From Aliiroseovarius sp. Z3 (GTDB taxonomy: Bacteria > Pseudomonadota > Alphaproteobacteria > Rhodobacterales > Rhodobacteraceae), in assembly GCF_029105185.1 (NCBI RefSeq), contig NZ_JAFMZK010000008.1:124001-188000 (forward strand): a DNA stretch of 64,000 bases. The letters are read 5' to 3'. This document shows, piece after piece, positions 41,752-51,156 of the stretch. A program made the translations under genes and the position numbers. The stretch's first letter is position 1. Each line of letters opens with the position of its first letter. The notes under the pieces were generated by a model that worked only from the letters and a program-made list of their open reading frames with translations, had not been told where the DNA came from and did no database searches.

Positions 41752-44700
41752 TCATCCTCCGCCATGACAGCGGGCCGATAGGGTTGATCCGCCTTCTTGA
41801 ACAGCACATAAATCGCAGGGATCACCAGAACCGTCAGCAAGGTCGACGACGCCAGCCCGAACAGAAGCGAGATCGCCAACCCCTGAAAGATCGGATCGGT
41901 CAGGATCACCGACGCCCCGATCATTGCGGCAATCGCGGTCAGCAGGATCGGCTTGAACCGGATTGCACCAGCGCGCAGCAGGGTTTCGCGCAGCGGCTCG
42001 TCCCCTTCGGACCCGTGGCGGATGAAATCCACCAACAGGATCGAGTTGCGGACGATAATCCCCGCCAAAGCGATGAACCCGATCATCGAGGTCGCGGTGA
42101 ACGCCGCATCAAACAGCCAATGCCCGAAGACGATGCCGATGAAGGTCAGCGGAATGGGCGTCAGGATGATCAGGGGCACCCGGAACGACCCGAACTGCGC
42201 CACAACCAGCACATAGATCGCAAGGATCGCCACCCCGAAGGCCGCACCCATTTCGCGGAAGGTGACATATGTGACCTCCCATTCCCCATCCCACAAGAGC
42301 GTGGGTGTGGTGTCGCTGGCGGGTTGGCCGTGCAGGCTGATTTCGGGTTTCGGCACGTCCGCCGTCCAGGGCCGGTCGTCCAGCGCACCCTGCACCGCAA
42401 TCATCCCATAGATCGGCGCTTCGAAATCACCCGCCATTTCAGCCATCACCATTTCGGCAAACCGGCCGTTGTGGCGGAAAATCGGATAGCTTCCGGCCTC
42501 TTCCGTCACGGTCACAAGATCGCCCAATTCAACCACGCCCCGGTCACCCGGCAACAGGTTCGCGGGCACGGGGGTGGACGCCAAACGCGCCGACCAGTTC
42601 AGATCCTCGCGCGGCAGGGCGACGCGGATTTCGATCGGATCACGCCCTTCGCCGCGGTGGGAGTAACCCACAGGCATCCCGTCAAACAGCACACGGATCG
42701 TGTCATAGACATCGCTTTGCAGGACGTTGAAATATTCAAGACTGTCCTGATCAATCGCCAACCGCAGACGCGGGCGGGGTTGGCCGAAGCTGTCCTCGAT
42801 ATCGACCACATAGGGGACCGAGGCGAAGGCTTCGCGCACCTCGCGCGCCACCGCGCGGCGGGTTTCGGCATCGGGGCCATAAATCTCGGCCAAGAGGGTG
42901 GCCAGAACCGGCGGGCCGGGCGGGATTTCGGCAATCTGGATCGAGCCACCTTCGGGCAGGGCGATATCCGCCAACATCTCGCGGGCCGCCAGTGCAATTT
43001 CGTGGGACGAGCGGTCGCGGTGGTGCTTGGGTTCCAGATTGACCTGCAAATCGCCCAGTTCGGGCCGCTTGCGCAGATAATAATGCCGCACAAGCCCGTT
43101 GAAGTTGAACGGCGCAGCGGTGCCGACATGAAGCTGGATGGTGGTCGCCTCGGGCAACGCCGCCAGCCGTTCAGCGGCCTCGGTCAGCACGCGTTCCGTG
43201 CGCTCAAGGCTGGTGCCTTCGGGCATATCCACGATCACCTGAAACTCGGACTTGTTGTCGAAGGGAAGCAGTTTCACAACCACCGTGCGGTCGAAGAAAA
43301 ACGTCATCGACCCGCCGGTCAGCACCAACACCACGATCAGGAACACCCCTGCCCGCCAGCGGCTGGCGATCACCGGGGCGGCCACGCGGCGGAACATCCG
43401 GCCCAACACGCCCTCGCTTTCATGGTCATGTCCGCCAGCCTCTGATCCACCGCGACCCGCGATTTTCAACATCAGCCACGGGGTCAGGATCACCGCCACG
43501 AAGAAGGAAAAGATCATCGCGGCGGACGCATTCACCGGGATCGGCCCCATATATGGCCCCATCAGACCCGACACGAACAGCATCGGCAACAGGGCGGCGA
43601 CCACGGTCAGGGTGGCAACGATGGTGGGGTTGCCCACTTCGGCCACCGCCTCGATCGCGGCAGTGACGCGCGAGCATCCATCGCGCATCGCCCAATGCCG
43701 CGCGATGTTCTCAATCACCACGATGGCGTCGTCGACCAGAATCCCGATGGAAAAGATCAACGCAAACAGCGACACCCGGTTAATCGTGTAGCCCATCATG
43801 TTCGACGCAAACAGCGTCAGAAGAATGGTGGTCGGAATGACGATGGCGACCACGATGCCCTCGCGCCAGCCAATGACAAACGTCACCAGCAACACGATGG
43901 ACACGGTGGCAAGACCAAGGTGGAACAAAAGCTCATCAGCCTTCTCATCGGCAGATTCGCCATAGTTCCGGGTGACTTCGACACTGATATCCTCGGGGAT
44001 CAGCTCGCCGCGCAGAAGCTCCAGCCGCTCCAGCACATGCTCGGCCACCAGAACGGCATTGGCCCCTTCGCGCTTGGCAATGGCCAGCGTCACGGCGGGC
44101 AGGCGCGTCCAGTCCGCATGGTGATCGTCACGGGTCATGGTCCAGGTGCGCGCATCCACCGGTGCGCCACCGACCACGATATCGGCCACATCGCGCACAT
44201 AGACGGGGCGGCCATCACGGGTGGTCAGCTGCAACAGGCCGATGTCCGATGGGCTGTGCAAAGTCTGCCCCGCCGTCACCACAAGGCTGCGGTCCAGCGT
44301 ATTGATGCGGCCCGCCGGAAAGGTCTGGTTCGCTTCGCCCACGCGGGCGGCAAGTTGTTGCAGAGTGACACCGTAAAGCGCCAACCGCTCCGGGTCAGGC
44401 TCGATGCGAATCTGATCCGTGCGCCCGCCGACGATATAAGTCAGGCCGACATCCTCGACCGACATAAGCGCGGCGCGCAGCTCCTCGACCAGCGAATACA
44501 AGGCGCGGTCATCCCAGTGTTCGGCGACGTCCGGTTTGGGCGACAGGGTCAGCGCCACGATGGCCACGTCGTTGATGCCGCGTCCGATGATCAGCGGCTG
44601 CGGAATGCCCTGCGGGATACGGTCCATATTCGCCATGATCCGTTCGTTGACGCGCAGGATCGCGTCATCCGGGTCGGTGCCCACGTCAAAGCGGGCGGTG

Positions 44701-44987
44701 ACCATCACCTGATCATCCTCGGTCTGGGAATAGACATGCTCGACCGCGTTGATCGACCCAAGGATCGCCTCAAGCGGCTCTGTCACCAGTTCGACGGCGT
44801 CAGGCGCGCGCAACCCATCGGTGCGCAGCATCACATCGACCATCGGAACCGAGATTTGCGGCTCTTCCTCGCGCGGGATCACCGCCAGCGCGATCAGCCC
44901 CATGGCAAGCGAGGCCATCAGCAGCAATGGCGTCAGGGGCGAGCGGATGAAGGCCTTTGTCAGACGCCCAGAAATACCCAGTTTCAT
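41748..44987 (-). CDS. RND-family efflux pump inner-membrane transporter
   Basis: 1079 residues, twelve membrane helices with two large periplasmic loops. LFALIFSIGILVDDAIVVIENIA holds the proton-relay Asp pair of TM4, and IGFIALAGIIVRNSILLVDFI is the TM10-11 counterpart. HAE/AcrB-like rather than heavy-metal CusA-like, since no Met pairs are evident. Translationally coupled to the adaptor gene (ATGA). No outer-membrane channel gene is adjacent, so it must recruit one from elsewhere. Control is likely by the divergent ArsR-type gene. Confidence 0.93.
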   Translation of the reverse strand: MKLGISGRLTKAFIRSPLTPLLLMASLAMGLIALAVIPREEEPQISVPMVDVMLRTDGLRAPDAVELVTEPLEAILGSINAVEHVYSQTEDDQVMVTARFDVGTDPDDAILRVNERIMANMDRIPQGIPQPLIIGRGINDVAIVALTLSPKPDVAEHWDDRALYSLVEELRAALMSVEDVGLTYIVGGRTDQIRIEPDPERLALYGVTLQQLAARVGEANQTFPAGRINTLDRSLVVTAGQTLHSPSDIGLLQLTTRDGRPVYVRDVADIVVGGAPVDARTWTMTRDDHHADWTRLPAVTLAIAKREGANAVLVAEHVLERLELLRGELIPEDISVEVTRNYGESADEKADELLFHLGLATVSIVLLVTFVIGWREGIVVAIVIPTTILLTLFASNMMGYTINRVSLFALIFSIGILVDDAIVVIENIARHWAMRDGCSRVTAAIEAVAEVGNPTIVATLTVVAALLPMLFVSGLMGPYMGPIPVNASAAMIFSFFVAVILTPWLMLKIAGRGGSEAGGHDHESEGVLGRMFRRVAAPVIASRWRAGVFLIVVLVLTGGSMTFFFDRTVVVKLLPFDNKSEFQVIVDMPEGTSLERTERVLTEAAERLAALPEATTIQLHVGTAAPFNFNGLVRHYYLRKRPELGDLQVNLEPKHHRDRSSHEIALAAREMLADIALPEGGSIQIAEIPPGPPVLATLLAEIYGPDAETRRAVAREVREAFASVPYVVDIEDSFGQPRPRLRLAIDQDSLEYFNVLQSDVYDTIRVLFDGMPVGYSHRGEGRDPIEIRVALPREDLNWSARLASTPVPANLLPGDRGVVELGDLVTVTEEAGSYPIFRHNGRFAEMVMAEMAGDFEAPIYGMIAVQGALDDRPWTADVPKPEISLHGQPASDTTPTLLWDGEWEVTYVTFREMGAAFGVAILAIYVLVVAQFGSFRVPLIILTPIPLTFIGIVFGHWLFDAAFTATSMIGFIALAGIIVRNSILLVDFIRHGSEGDEPLRETLLRAGAIRFKPILLTAIAAMIGASVILTDPIFQGLAISLLFGLASSTLLTVLVIPAIYVLFKKADQPYRPAVMAEDD

Positions 44988-45943
44988 GGCTGCACCAGCT
45001 TGTCACCTGCCGACAATCCCGCAAGAATTTCAACACCATCAGCGGTTTCTTCGCCCAACAGAACCACAACATCGCGCGTGCCGTCTGCGGTTTGCAGGGT
45101 CACGAAATCATTGCCGAACCGCGTGGAAACAAACGCGCGGGGGATGACAATGCCCTGCCGCGTATCAACTGTCACGTACACCCGGACCCGTTCGCCGACA
45201 AAGAAACTGCCCAGCCCGTCAACCTCGGCATCTGCGGTGATGCGGCCGTTCTGGATCTGGGGATAGACCTGCCGGATCACCCCGGTCTGTGCCACATCGC
45301 CACCAAGCGCGGCACCTGCGATCTCAATCGGGTTGCCTTCGGCAATGGCACGCGCGTGGCGTTCGGGCACGTTCAGGCGCAGCAGATAATGATCCGAGGC
45401 GATGATCGCCACAGGCTCACCCGGCAACATCACGCTGCCACGCGGAGCCAGCACGTTCAGCACGCGGCCCGCGCCGGGGGCCAGCACTTCGCCTTCGCGC
45501 TGTTGTTGCACAAGTACATCGCGCGATTGACGGGCCGAGGCCAACCGACCCTCTAACACCGCCACGGCGGTTTGTGCCTGATCAACGCGGGTTTGTGCGA
45601 TAATGCCGCGGGTCAACAGATCTTCGGCCCGCTTCAGGTCGTCCCGGGCCTGTGCCAGCTCTGCCTCAAGCGATGCCGCCTGTGATGTCGCGGCGGCAAT
45701 CTGCGGGGCCATCTGTTCATTGACCACCTGCGCCAGAACGTCACCTGCTGCGACGGTATCACCTTCATCAACCATCAGATCAACGATGGTGCCCCCGCTT
45801 CGCGTCCGCGCGGTCAGGGTATCGACGCTTTCAACCGTGGCAAACACCGCCTTGCGGTCGGACAGTTCGGTGACGGTGACGTCATGGGCCTGGGCCATCA
45901 CCGGCCCGGCCAGAACAACGGAAAGAAGCAAAGGTTTGTACAT
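44984..45943 (-). CDS. RND efflux periplasmic adaptor (membrane-fusion) protein
   Basis: 319 residues. Signal peptide MYKPLLLSVVLAGPVMAQA, split lipoyl domain (GGTIVDLMVDEGDTVAAGDVLAQV and VLAPGAGRVLNVLAPRG), a short coiled-coil hairpin (~85-150), and a C-terminal barrel (VFVSTRFGNDFVTLQ-like region). Slightly short for the family. First gene of the two-gene pump operon; its promoter is shared with the ArsR-type regulator. Confidence 0.9.
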   Translation of the reverse strand: MYKPLLLSVVLAGPVMAQAHDVTVTELSDRKAVFATVESVDTLTARTRSGGTIVDLMVDEGDTVAAGDVLAQVVNEQMAPQIAAATSQAASLEAELAQARDDLKRAEDLLTRGIIAQTRVDQAQTAVAVLEGRLASARQSRDVLVQQQREGEVLAPGAGRVLNVLAPRGSVMLPGEPVAIIASDHYLLRLNVPERHARAIAEGNPIEIAGAALGGDVAQTGVIRQVYPQIQNGRITADAEVDGLGSFFVGERVRVYVTVDTRQGIVIPRAFVSTRFGNDFVTLQTADGTRDVVVLLGEETADGVEILAGLSAGDKLVQP

Positions 45944-46023
45944 GTCGGCGCCTTTGGTTTGGGCTGGTCTAAGCGATTTTCTGCGCCCCTGACACGGCAG
46001 TGCCGGTTGCGCTTGACTTTCAT

Positions 46024-46054
46024 ATTAGCAAAAACTAATTTAGTAAACACTAAA
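46024..46054. promoter_or_regulatory. Twin ArsR-type operator dyads
   Basis: Two perfect inverted repeats lie side by side between the divergent pump and regulator genes: ATTAG-N6-CTAAT at 46024-46039 and TTTAG-N6-CTAAA at 46039-46054, centres 15 bp apart. AT-rich dyads of this size are typical ArsR-family operators. The tract also overlaps likely promoter elements for both directions. Confidence 0.7.
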
Positions 46055-46072
46055 ATATAGTCAAGCGTGAAT

Positions 46073-46396
46073 ATGTCCAAAAGCATCCCGATACAAAAGA
46101 CCGATCCGATGGCCGATCTTCAGGCCCGCGCCGACGAGGTCGCGACCTTGTTGAAGCAACTGGCCAACACCAAGCGCCTGCTGATCCTGTGCCGCCTTGC
46201 CGCTGGCCGCGCCACGGTGTCCGAGCTGTGCACGGTTGCCGACCTGTCTCAATCCGCACTCTCGCAACATCTTGCGAAAATGCGGTCCGAAGGGATGGTA
46301 AAGGGCGAAAAGGAAGGCTTGCAGATCTATTATACGATCTCGGACCCCCGCTGCCTTGACGTGCTGGAGCACCTGAAAGCCAGCTTCTGCGACTGA
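46073..46396 (+). CDS. ArsR-family regulator with persulfide-sensor cysteine spacing (SqrR/BigR-like)
   Basis: 107 residues from ATG 46073 (a GTG two codons earlier is possible). Winged helix with recognition helix LSQSALSQHLAKMR. No ArsR metal-site CxC motif is seen. Cys40 in RLLILCRL and Cys106 near the C-terminus are 66 residues apart, the same spacing as the reactive pair in SqrR (C41/C107) and BigR (C42/C108), which form a sulfur bridge on sensing persulfide. It probably represses itself and the divergent RND operon through the twin dyads. C53 and C94 are extra cysteines. Confidence 0.88.
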   Translation: MSKSIPIQKTDPMADLQARADEVATLLKQLANTKRLLILCRLAAGRATVSELCTVADLSQSALSQHLAKMRSEGMVKGEKEGLQIYYTISDPRCLDVLEHLKASFCD

Positions 46397-46412
46397 TCGG
46401 CGCCCCGGACAA

Positions 46413-47042
46413 TCACATGGTAACGGTAATGTCGGCCTTCAGCGACGACTGCGCGACGCAATTTGCGTTTCGCAGGTCATTATCGGCCGCACGAGCACGC
46501 GCCTGATCCAGCGTCAGGCCATGCGCCAGCCAACGTTCGACCAACCGTTTTTCCAGAACATCGGGTGGCACGTCCAGTCGAATGGAGTAATCCCAGCAAC
46601 GATGCAGGTCACGCCAACCGGGCGCATCGAAAAGCAGATAGTTGCCTTCGATGACAACGGTGTCGCATCCCGCAGACACATGGCCCGCCCCGGCTATCGC
46701 GATATCCCGGTCACGGTCAAAGAGCGGGAAATAGGCCGTCTCTGAGTGGGGCAGCGCATCGACAAGGCGCTTGAAACCGTCAATGTCGAAAGTCTCGGGC
46801 GCGCCTTTGCGGGGCAACAGCCCGCGCGCGGTCAAGATCCGATTGTCGAGGTGGAAACCATCCATCGGAACCACCTGCGTTTTGCAGCCGGCTGCTATCA
46901 ACTGGTCAGACAGGCTGCTGGACAGGGTCGATTTGCCAGACGCCGGCGGCCCGGCAAGCGCCACAAGCCTGCGTCGTCCAGCACGCGGAGCCGCCAATAT
47001 GTGATCCCGCAGCGCCGTAGCCATGTCATTTATGTCGTTCAC
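46413..47042 (-). CDS. Uridine-kinase-like P-loop kinase (FrcK/PanK-like)
   Basis: 209 residues from GTG 47042, which follows AAGGTG; ATG 47024 and ATG 47120 are alternatives. Walker A is AGPPASGKSTLS; VPMDGFHLDN and VIEGNYLLFD are the substrate and Walker-B motifs of the phosphoribulokinase/uridine kinase family. Proteins of this type (FrcK in rhizobial fructose operons) lack a defined substrate. It is not in an operon: the ArsR gene converges on it from the other side. Confidence 0.82.
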   Translation of the reverse strand: MNDINDMATALRDHILAAPRAGRRRLVALAGPPASGKSTLSSSLSDQLIAAGCKTQVVPMDGFHLDNRILTARGLLPRKGAPETFDIDGFKRLVDALPHSETAYFPLFDRDRDIAIAGAGHVSAGCDTVVIEGNYLLFDAPGWRDLHRCWDYSIRLDVPPDVLEKRLVERWLAHGLTLDQARARAADNDLRNANCVAQSSLKADITVTM

Positions 47043-47157
47043 ATTGTCACCTTGCACACGCCAAAGCGGCCGTCCTGAGCGCACGATTACATCGAAACGG
47101 GCCTGATGCGCTATCATCATATGATATTGATGATTCTTTTTTCAGGAGGCCGCAATT

Positions 47158-49281
47158 ATGAGGGCCGCAGTCATTACATTTGTCCTGTTCTTTATGGCCG
47201 CTTGTCAGCTTGAATCCGATGCGCCGCTTTTGGACAGCGCGACAAGTCAGAAAATCTATGGTGACCGTTTCTTTATACTGGCCGAAAACAAAACTGGCGG
47301 CGTGCAGCTTGATAAACGCGGCAAAGCAACCGTTGCCGAGCTGCGTTTCAAGAACGGGGTCTATAGCGAATACCCGGCTGATCCGGCGAGTGGTTTTCTG
47401 ATCTCGTTTCATCCGATCAAATATCTGAACGATTTTCACATCTTACAATTCGTCCCGAAAAAGGCGGACTCATCAACGATATATCTTGTGTCGCGCGTGG
47501 CTGCAGACGCGATTTCATTCAGTTCGATTGATCTTGATAACACCACATTGGCGGCATTGAAAAACTCGGGAACTATCATCGAAAAAAGTGGCAGCAACTA
47601 CAAGGTCACGTCGCAGGATCAGTTGAACGAAGTCATTCGGCTTTGGTCACAGATTAACCTTCAAAAACTTGAAAGCCTTGGCGCTGGCGGTAAAAACACT
47701 GACGGTAGATTCCTTGTCGATATCGAAACCGGTGACGGGTTGCGCGCCCGCGCCATCGCGGCTGAATGCCTTGCCCTTGCCGGTCACGGGGAAGACCCTG
47801 CCGTGCAAAAGCTGGACAAGACGTGGCGGTCAGGCAAACCCATCGCGGAGATCGACACCGAACGCGCCCTGCCCGTCTGTCAGGCCGCCGCCCGCAAAGA
47901 GGGCAGCGCATCGGTTCGGTATGCGCTGGCCCGCGTGCACGAGGCGAACAAGGATTATCATTTGGCAGAGCAACTTCTGCCGGATCTGATCGCAGACGAC
48001 TTCCCGCTGGCATATGTTCTGGGTGCCGAGCACCTTGTGTACGGCAACGGGGTCACCAAAAACCCGGCCGCAGCGCGGACTTTGCTGACGGACCCGGCGT
48101 CGCGCAAATTGGCCATGCCCGCTTACTTGCTGGGGATTTACGAACTGAACGGCACGCTGGGCAAAGCCGACCCCGTGGCGGCCAAACGATGGCTGGGCAT
48201 CGCGGCCGACAAGGGCGTCAGCGAAGCGCAGTATCAGCTTGGTATGCTGATATCTCGTGACCCCCAGAACGCCGCCGAGGCGTATAAGTATTTCCGCAAT
48301 GCCGCCGATCAGGGTCATGCACAAGGCGCGTATCAGGCGGGCTATGCTCTGTATTTCGGCAATGGCGTCAAGGGTGACCAGAAAGGCGCCTATCGCGACC
48401 TTCACGCAGCTGCAAAGCAGGATGTTGCCTGGGCGCAATATTTTGTTGGGTTCATGCAGGCACGCGGCCAAGGCACCACCAAGAACGAGAAAAAGGCCGT
48501 GGAATGGTTCCGCAAGGCGCATGATGCTGACGTGCTTCCGGCCACGGGTGAACTTGGGCGGGCGCTCTATTACGGGCTGGGTGTGACGGCTGACAAAGCC
48601 GAGGGCCGCAAACTTCTGAAAAGCGCAGCGGAGCAGGGTGACAAGAACGCCGCCACCTATCTGGCTGCCATAAAATCCGCGGCCTCGAAAACACCGGCGC
48701 AGACATATAACGTGCCAAATGACCGCGCGGATGATGTGAACCGTCTGGCGGCGGGCAAGCCTTTCAACCTGACCGAACAGAACCTGCCGTTCATGACCGG
48801 TCTGGCCTCGGACCTGATGGAACGATGTGGCGCACCATCGGATGACTTCGCCCTCAGGACCGAGCTGGCCGCGTTCATCGCAAGCTCGTCATTGGGAAAC
48901 ATCATGGGATTTGATTACTCCAATCCGAATCTGGGCGAGATGATGGGGTCAATGGGTCGCAGTCAGGCTGCTATGGTCGCGGGCGTCATGTTCGGTCGTC
49001 AATTGTCATGCGGGGCGGTGGCCAACCAGTTCGCTGGCGGCATCGCCAAAGCATTGCGTTCCAACGCGCAAGGTGCAGACGGGGGTCTATCCGTCTTTGT
49101 CAAAACCTGCACACCGCATTTCGATCAACGCCGCTGTTCCTGTCTTGCAAATATCGGGCGGCAGGCAATCCCCAATATTCACAGGCAGAGTTACAACCGC
49201 CGCCTGATCAAGCAGATCATCGAACGCAATCCGTTTCTGGGATTCCAAATCGGGATTGCCTGTCAGATCGGAAACTACTGA
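47158..49281 (+). CDS. Sel1-repeat lipoprotein
   Basis: 707 residues, AGGAGG eight bases upstream. N-terminal hydrophobic segment ends in a lipobox-like MAAC (Cys16). Residues ~250-520 contain about seven Sel1-like repeats (AAKRWLGIAADKGVSEAQYQLG, AVEWFRKAHDADVLPATGELG). The N-terminal ~190 residues are beta-rich and unrecognised; the C-terminal ~150 contain a Cys-rich end (CTPHFDQRRCSCLANIG). Sel1 proteins scaffold periplasmic or membrane complexes. First of a block of exported proteins, followed 105 bp later by a small secreted protein. Confidence 0.85.
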   Translation: MRAAVITFVLFFMAACQLESDAPLLDSATSQKIYGDRFFILAENKTGGVQLDKRGKATVAELRFKNGVYSEYPADPASGFLISFHPIKYLNDFHILQFVPKKADSSTIYLVSRVAADAISFSSIDLDNTTLAALKNSGTIIEKSGSNYKVTSQDQLNEVIRLWSQINLQKLESLGAGGKNTDGRFLVDIETGDGLRARAIAAECLALAGHGEDPAVQKLDKTWRSGKPIAEIDTERALPVCQAAARKEGSASVRYALARVHEANKDYHLAEQLLPDLIADDFPLAYVLGAEHLVYGNGVTKNPAAARTLLTDPASRKLAMPAYLLGIYELNGTLGKADPVAAKRWLGIAADKGVSEAQYQLGMLISRDPQNAAEAYKYFRNAADQGHAQGAYQAGYALYFGNGVKGDQKGAYRDLHAAAKQDVAWAQYFVGFMQARGQGTTKNEKKAVEWFRKAHDADVLPATGELGRALYYGLGVTADKAEGRKLLKSAAEQGDKNAATYLAAIKSAASKTPAQTYNVPNDRADDVNRLAAGKPFNLTEQNLPFMTGLASDLMERCGAPSDDFALRTELAAFIASSSLGNIMGFDYSNPNLGEMMGSMGRSQAAMVAGVMFGRQLSCGAVANQFAGGIAKALRSNAQGADGGLSVFVKTCTPHFDQRRCSCLANIGRQAIPNIHRQSYNRRLIKQIIERNPFLGFQIGIACQIGNY

Positions 49282-49386
49282 CCACGCCATCCGACGCGGC
49301 CGTCGGGTCTGGAAACCCGTTGCCATACGTCAATTACCTGAGGCAACATGACCCGAAAGACCTATTTCAGATGAGGGGATGATTTT

Positions 49387-50001
49387 ATGAAGACCTATCT
49401 GGCCATTGGCCTGTTTGTCACATTGTTGCCAACCGCATTGAGCGCACAGAAAATCGACATCGAGGCCATCAAATCCCAAGCTGCAGCCGATGCCAGCGAG
49501 TTTGCCGAACTGCGTGCATTGCTGCGAAATGAAGATGCCAACATACGGCTGGCCGCCTTCGACGCAATGGTGACCCACGGCGATCCGTCGCTTTATGAAA
49601 TCGCAACCTCCATGGCGATTGCCGATGTTGACGAGATCGTGCGCGCACGCGCGCTTTGGGAGATTCTCAGCCGGTTGCGCACCATGGCCATTCTTGTGGA
49701 TCCCGAGGGCGAGGTGCAGTCAGAAGAAGCACGCAAATCCCTTGAAAAGGCGTATCAAGGCCGGATGAGTTTTCAGGTCGGAAATGCCATCAAGGATGAG
49801 AACTGCGTCAATCTCTACTACAACAAGGAAAACTGTGTTCCGGGCTATAATCTTACCGTCAATGGCACGCGAATAAACTTTGTGTTCCAAAATCAAAATC
49901 TTGACGGAACGCTGAAATTGGACGGCGACGGTGCGCTGCGGGGCATGTTCCGCAACACCCGTTTCCAGATCGAGTTCCCGGTGGAAATCCCGCTCAGGTA
50001 A
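49387..50001 (+). CDS. Exported protein with HEAT-like N-terminal half, unknown
   Basis: 204 residues. Signal peptide MKTYLAIGLFVTLLPTALSA. Residues ~40-105 read as two or three helical pairs (LRNEDANIRLAAFDAMVTHGD, ADVDEIVRARALWEILS) like HEAT repeats; the C-terminal ~70 residues look beta-rich with two Cys (ENCVNLYYNKENCVPG) that may form a disulfide. No family recognised. Co-directional with the Sel1 lipoprotein gene and perhaps co-transcribed. Confidence 0.72.
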   Translation: MKTYLAIGLFVTLLPTALSAQKIDIEAIKSQAAADASEFAELRALLRNEDANIRLAAFDAMVTHGDPSLYEIATSMAIADVDEIVRARALWEILSRLRTMAILVDPEGEVQSEEARKSLEKAYQGRMSFQVGNAIKDENCVNLYYNKENCVPGYNLTVNGTRINFVFQNQNLDGTLKLDGDGALRGMFRNTRFQIEFPVEIPLR

Positions 50002-50007
50002 TCCGCG

Positions 50008-51105
50008 TTACTTCGCCTCGGTCACGCTGACCGATGATATCTCGATTGGCTTGTCAGCAGTCCAAGCAGAAAGGATGCGCACACGCACCCGCCGCACCAA
50101 GGTGTTCATCGCGATCGACACCGGCGCGCCCGGCGTCATCTCGACCGACGAGAACAGACGGAAATCTGCTGGCCCCTTGCGCGACCGATCCACATCAATC
50201 ACGATTTTTCTGGGTGTGGTCGCGGTGCTTTCATCCACGGCCCCGGACAGCACCAGCTCGCGCACGCCAACAGTGCCGTTGTCGGACAACTCCATCACGA
50301 AGGACACAGACCCTGACACCGGATGCGCGCGGAAAGGTACTGTTCCCGTGGCCAGCCCGGTGGGGGGCAGCGCCTCATCTGCCAGCTTGCCGGTCCATTC
50401 CGTGATGGTGAACGGCAACCCGTCTACGGCCCCTTCCTCCGATACGCTTTCCTTCAGCGCGCCGAAACTGCCACTGGCAAACCAGCGCGCCAGCGGCAAC
50501 GTAACCTCTTCCATCCTGAGCGCACGAACGGATGTGGCATCGGGCGCCGTCACCACCATGCCAACCGGCGTATCGTCAATGTAAAGAATGGCTCCGCTTG
50601 TGCCCTGATACACCTCGCGGGTTTCACCCGCCGCCGTATCGGTCGAGGCATAGATGTATTGATACAGACCACTCGCGGCACCTTCGGTCTCGGCGGCCCA
50701 AGCAATGCGGTCAATGCGCATCGCCAGACGCTCTAACCCGCCTTGGGGGTTGACCCGTTCCAAAACGGCACTGCGCGACCCGTTCAGCAAACGCGACGTG
50801 TCACGCGGCAGCTTCGAAAAGGGTTGTGCACATCGTTCGCTGGCACTGCCCCGCACCAGCGCCAAGGCAAAGTCAGCCTCGGTCCGGCGAAAGAAAACCG
50901 TTCCTATTCCAGCCGCCTGCGGGGACGAGGTGAAAAGATTGAACACCGGTCCGTCCTTGTGCACGTGGGACGGGAACACGACATAGCAATTGCCGTGGTG
51001 GCGCAGAAGCAGACCCTGCCCCAGCCCCTCCTTCAGGGCGACTGCTTCTGCAGTCGCTGTGAACGGCAGCACAAGCGCGAAGATAAGGATACGGAATGCT
51101 GACAC
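50008..51105 (-). CDS. Exported trypsin-like (S1-fold) serine protease, divergent
   Basis: 365 residues, GTG start. Signal peptide (RILIFALVLPFTATAEA). A chymotrypsin-type triad can be traced in order: His47 (VVFPSHV), Asp78 (TEADFALALV) and Ser170 (YQGTSGAIL). The usual GDSGGP is GTSGAI, and GMVV follows as the closing strand, so activity is possible but unproven. The C-terminal ~170 residues are a beta-rich domain of unknown type. It reads opposite to the neighbouring exported proteins, with 51 bp to the divergent gene at 51157. Confidence 0.72.
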   Translation of the reverse strand: MSAFRILIFALVLPFTATAEAVALKEGLGQGLLLRHHGNCYVVFPSHVHKDGPVFNLFTSSPQAAGIGTVFFRRTEADFALALVRGSASERCAQPFSKLPRDTSRLLNGSRSAVLERVNPQGGLERLAMRIDRIAWAAETEGAASGLYQYIYASTDTAAGETREVYQGTSGAILYIDDTPVGMVVTAPDATSVRALRMEEVTLPLARWFASGSFGALKESVSEEGAVDGLPFTITEWTGKLADEALPPTGLATGTVPFRAHPVSGSVSFVMELSDNGTVGVRELVLSGAVDESTATTPRKIVIDVDRSRKGPADFRLFSSVEMTPGAPVSIAMNTLVRRVRVRILSAWTADKPIEISSVSVTEAK

Positions 51106-51156
51106 GTTTTATCCAATTGGCTATAATTGGGTCGAAGGTACAGAAGGCGGGACTTA

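Noticed and set aside
41784-43445. 553-codon open frame on the plus strand within the RND pump gene
   Set aside because: Antisense shadow of the RND transporter; His/Arg/Gln-rich, no domain and no start signal.
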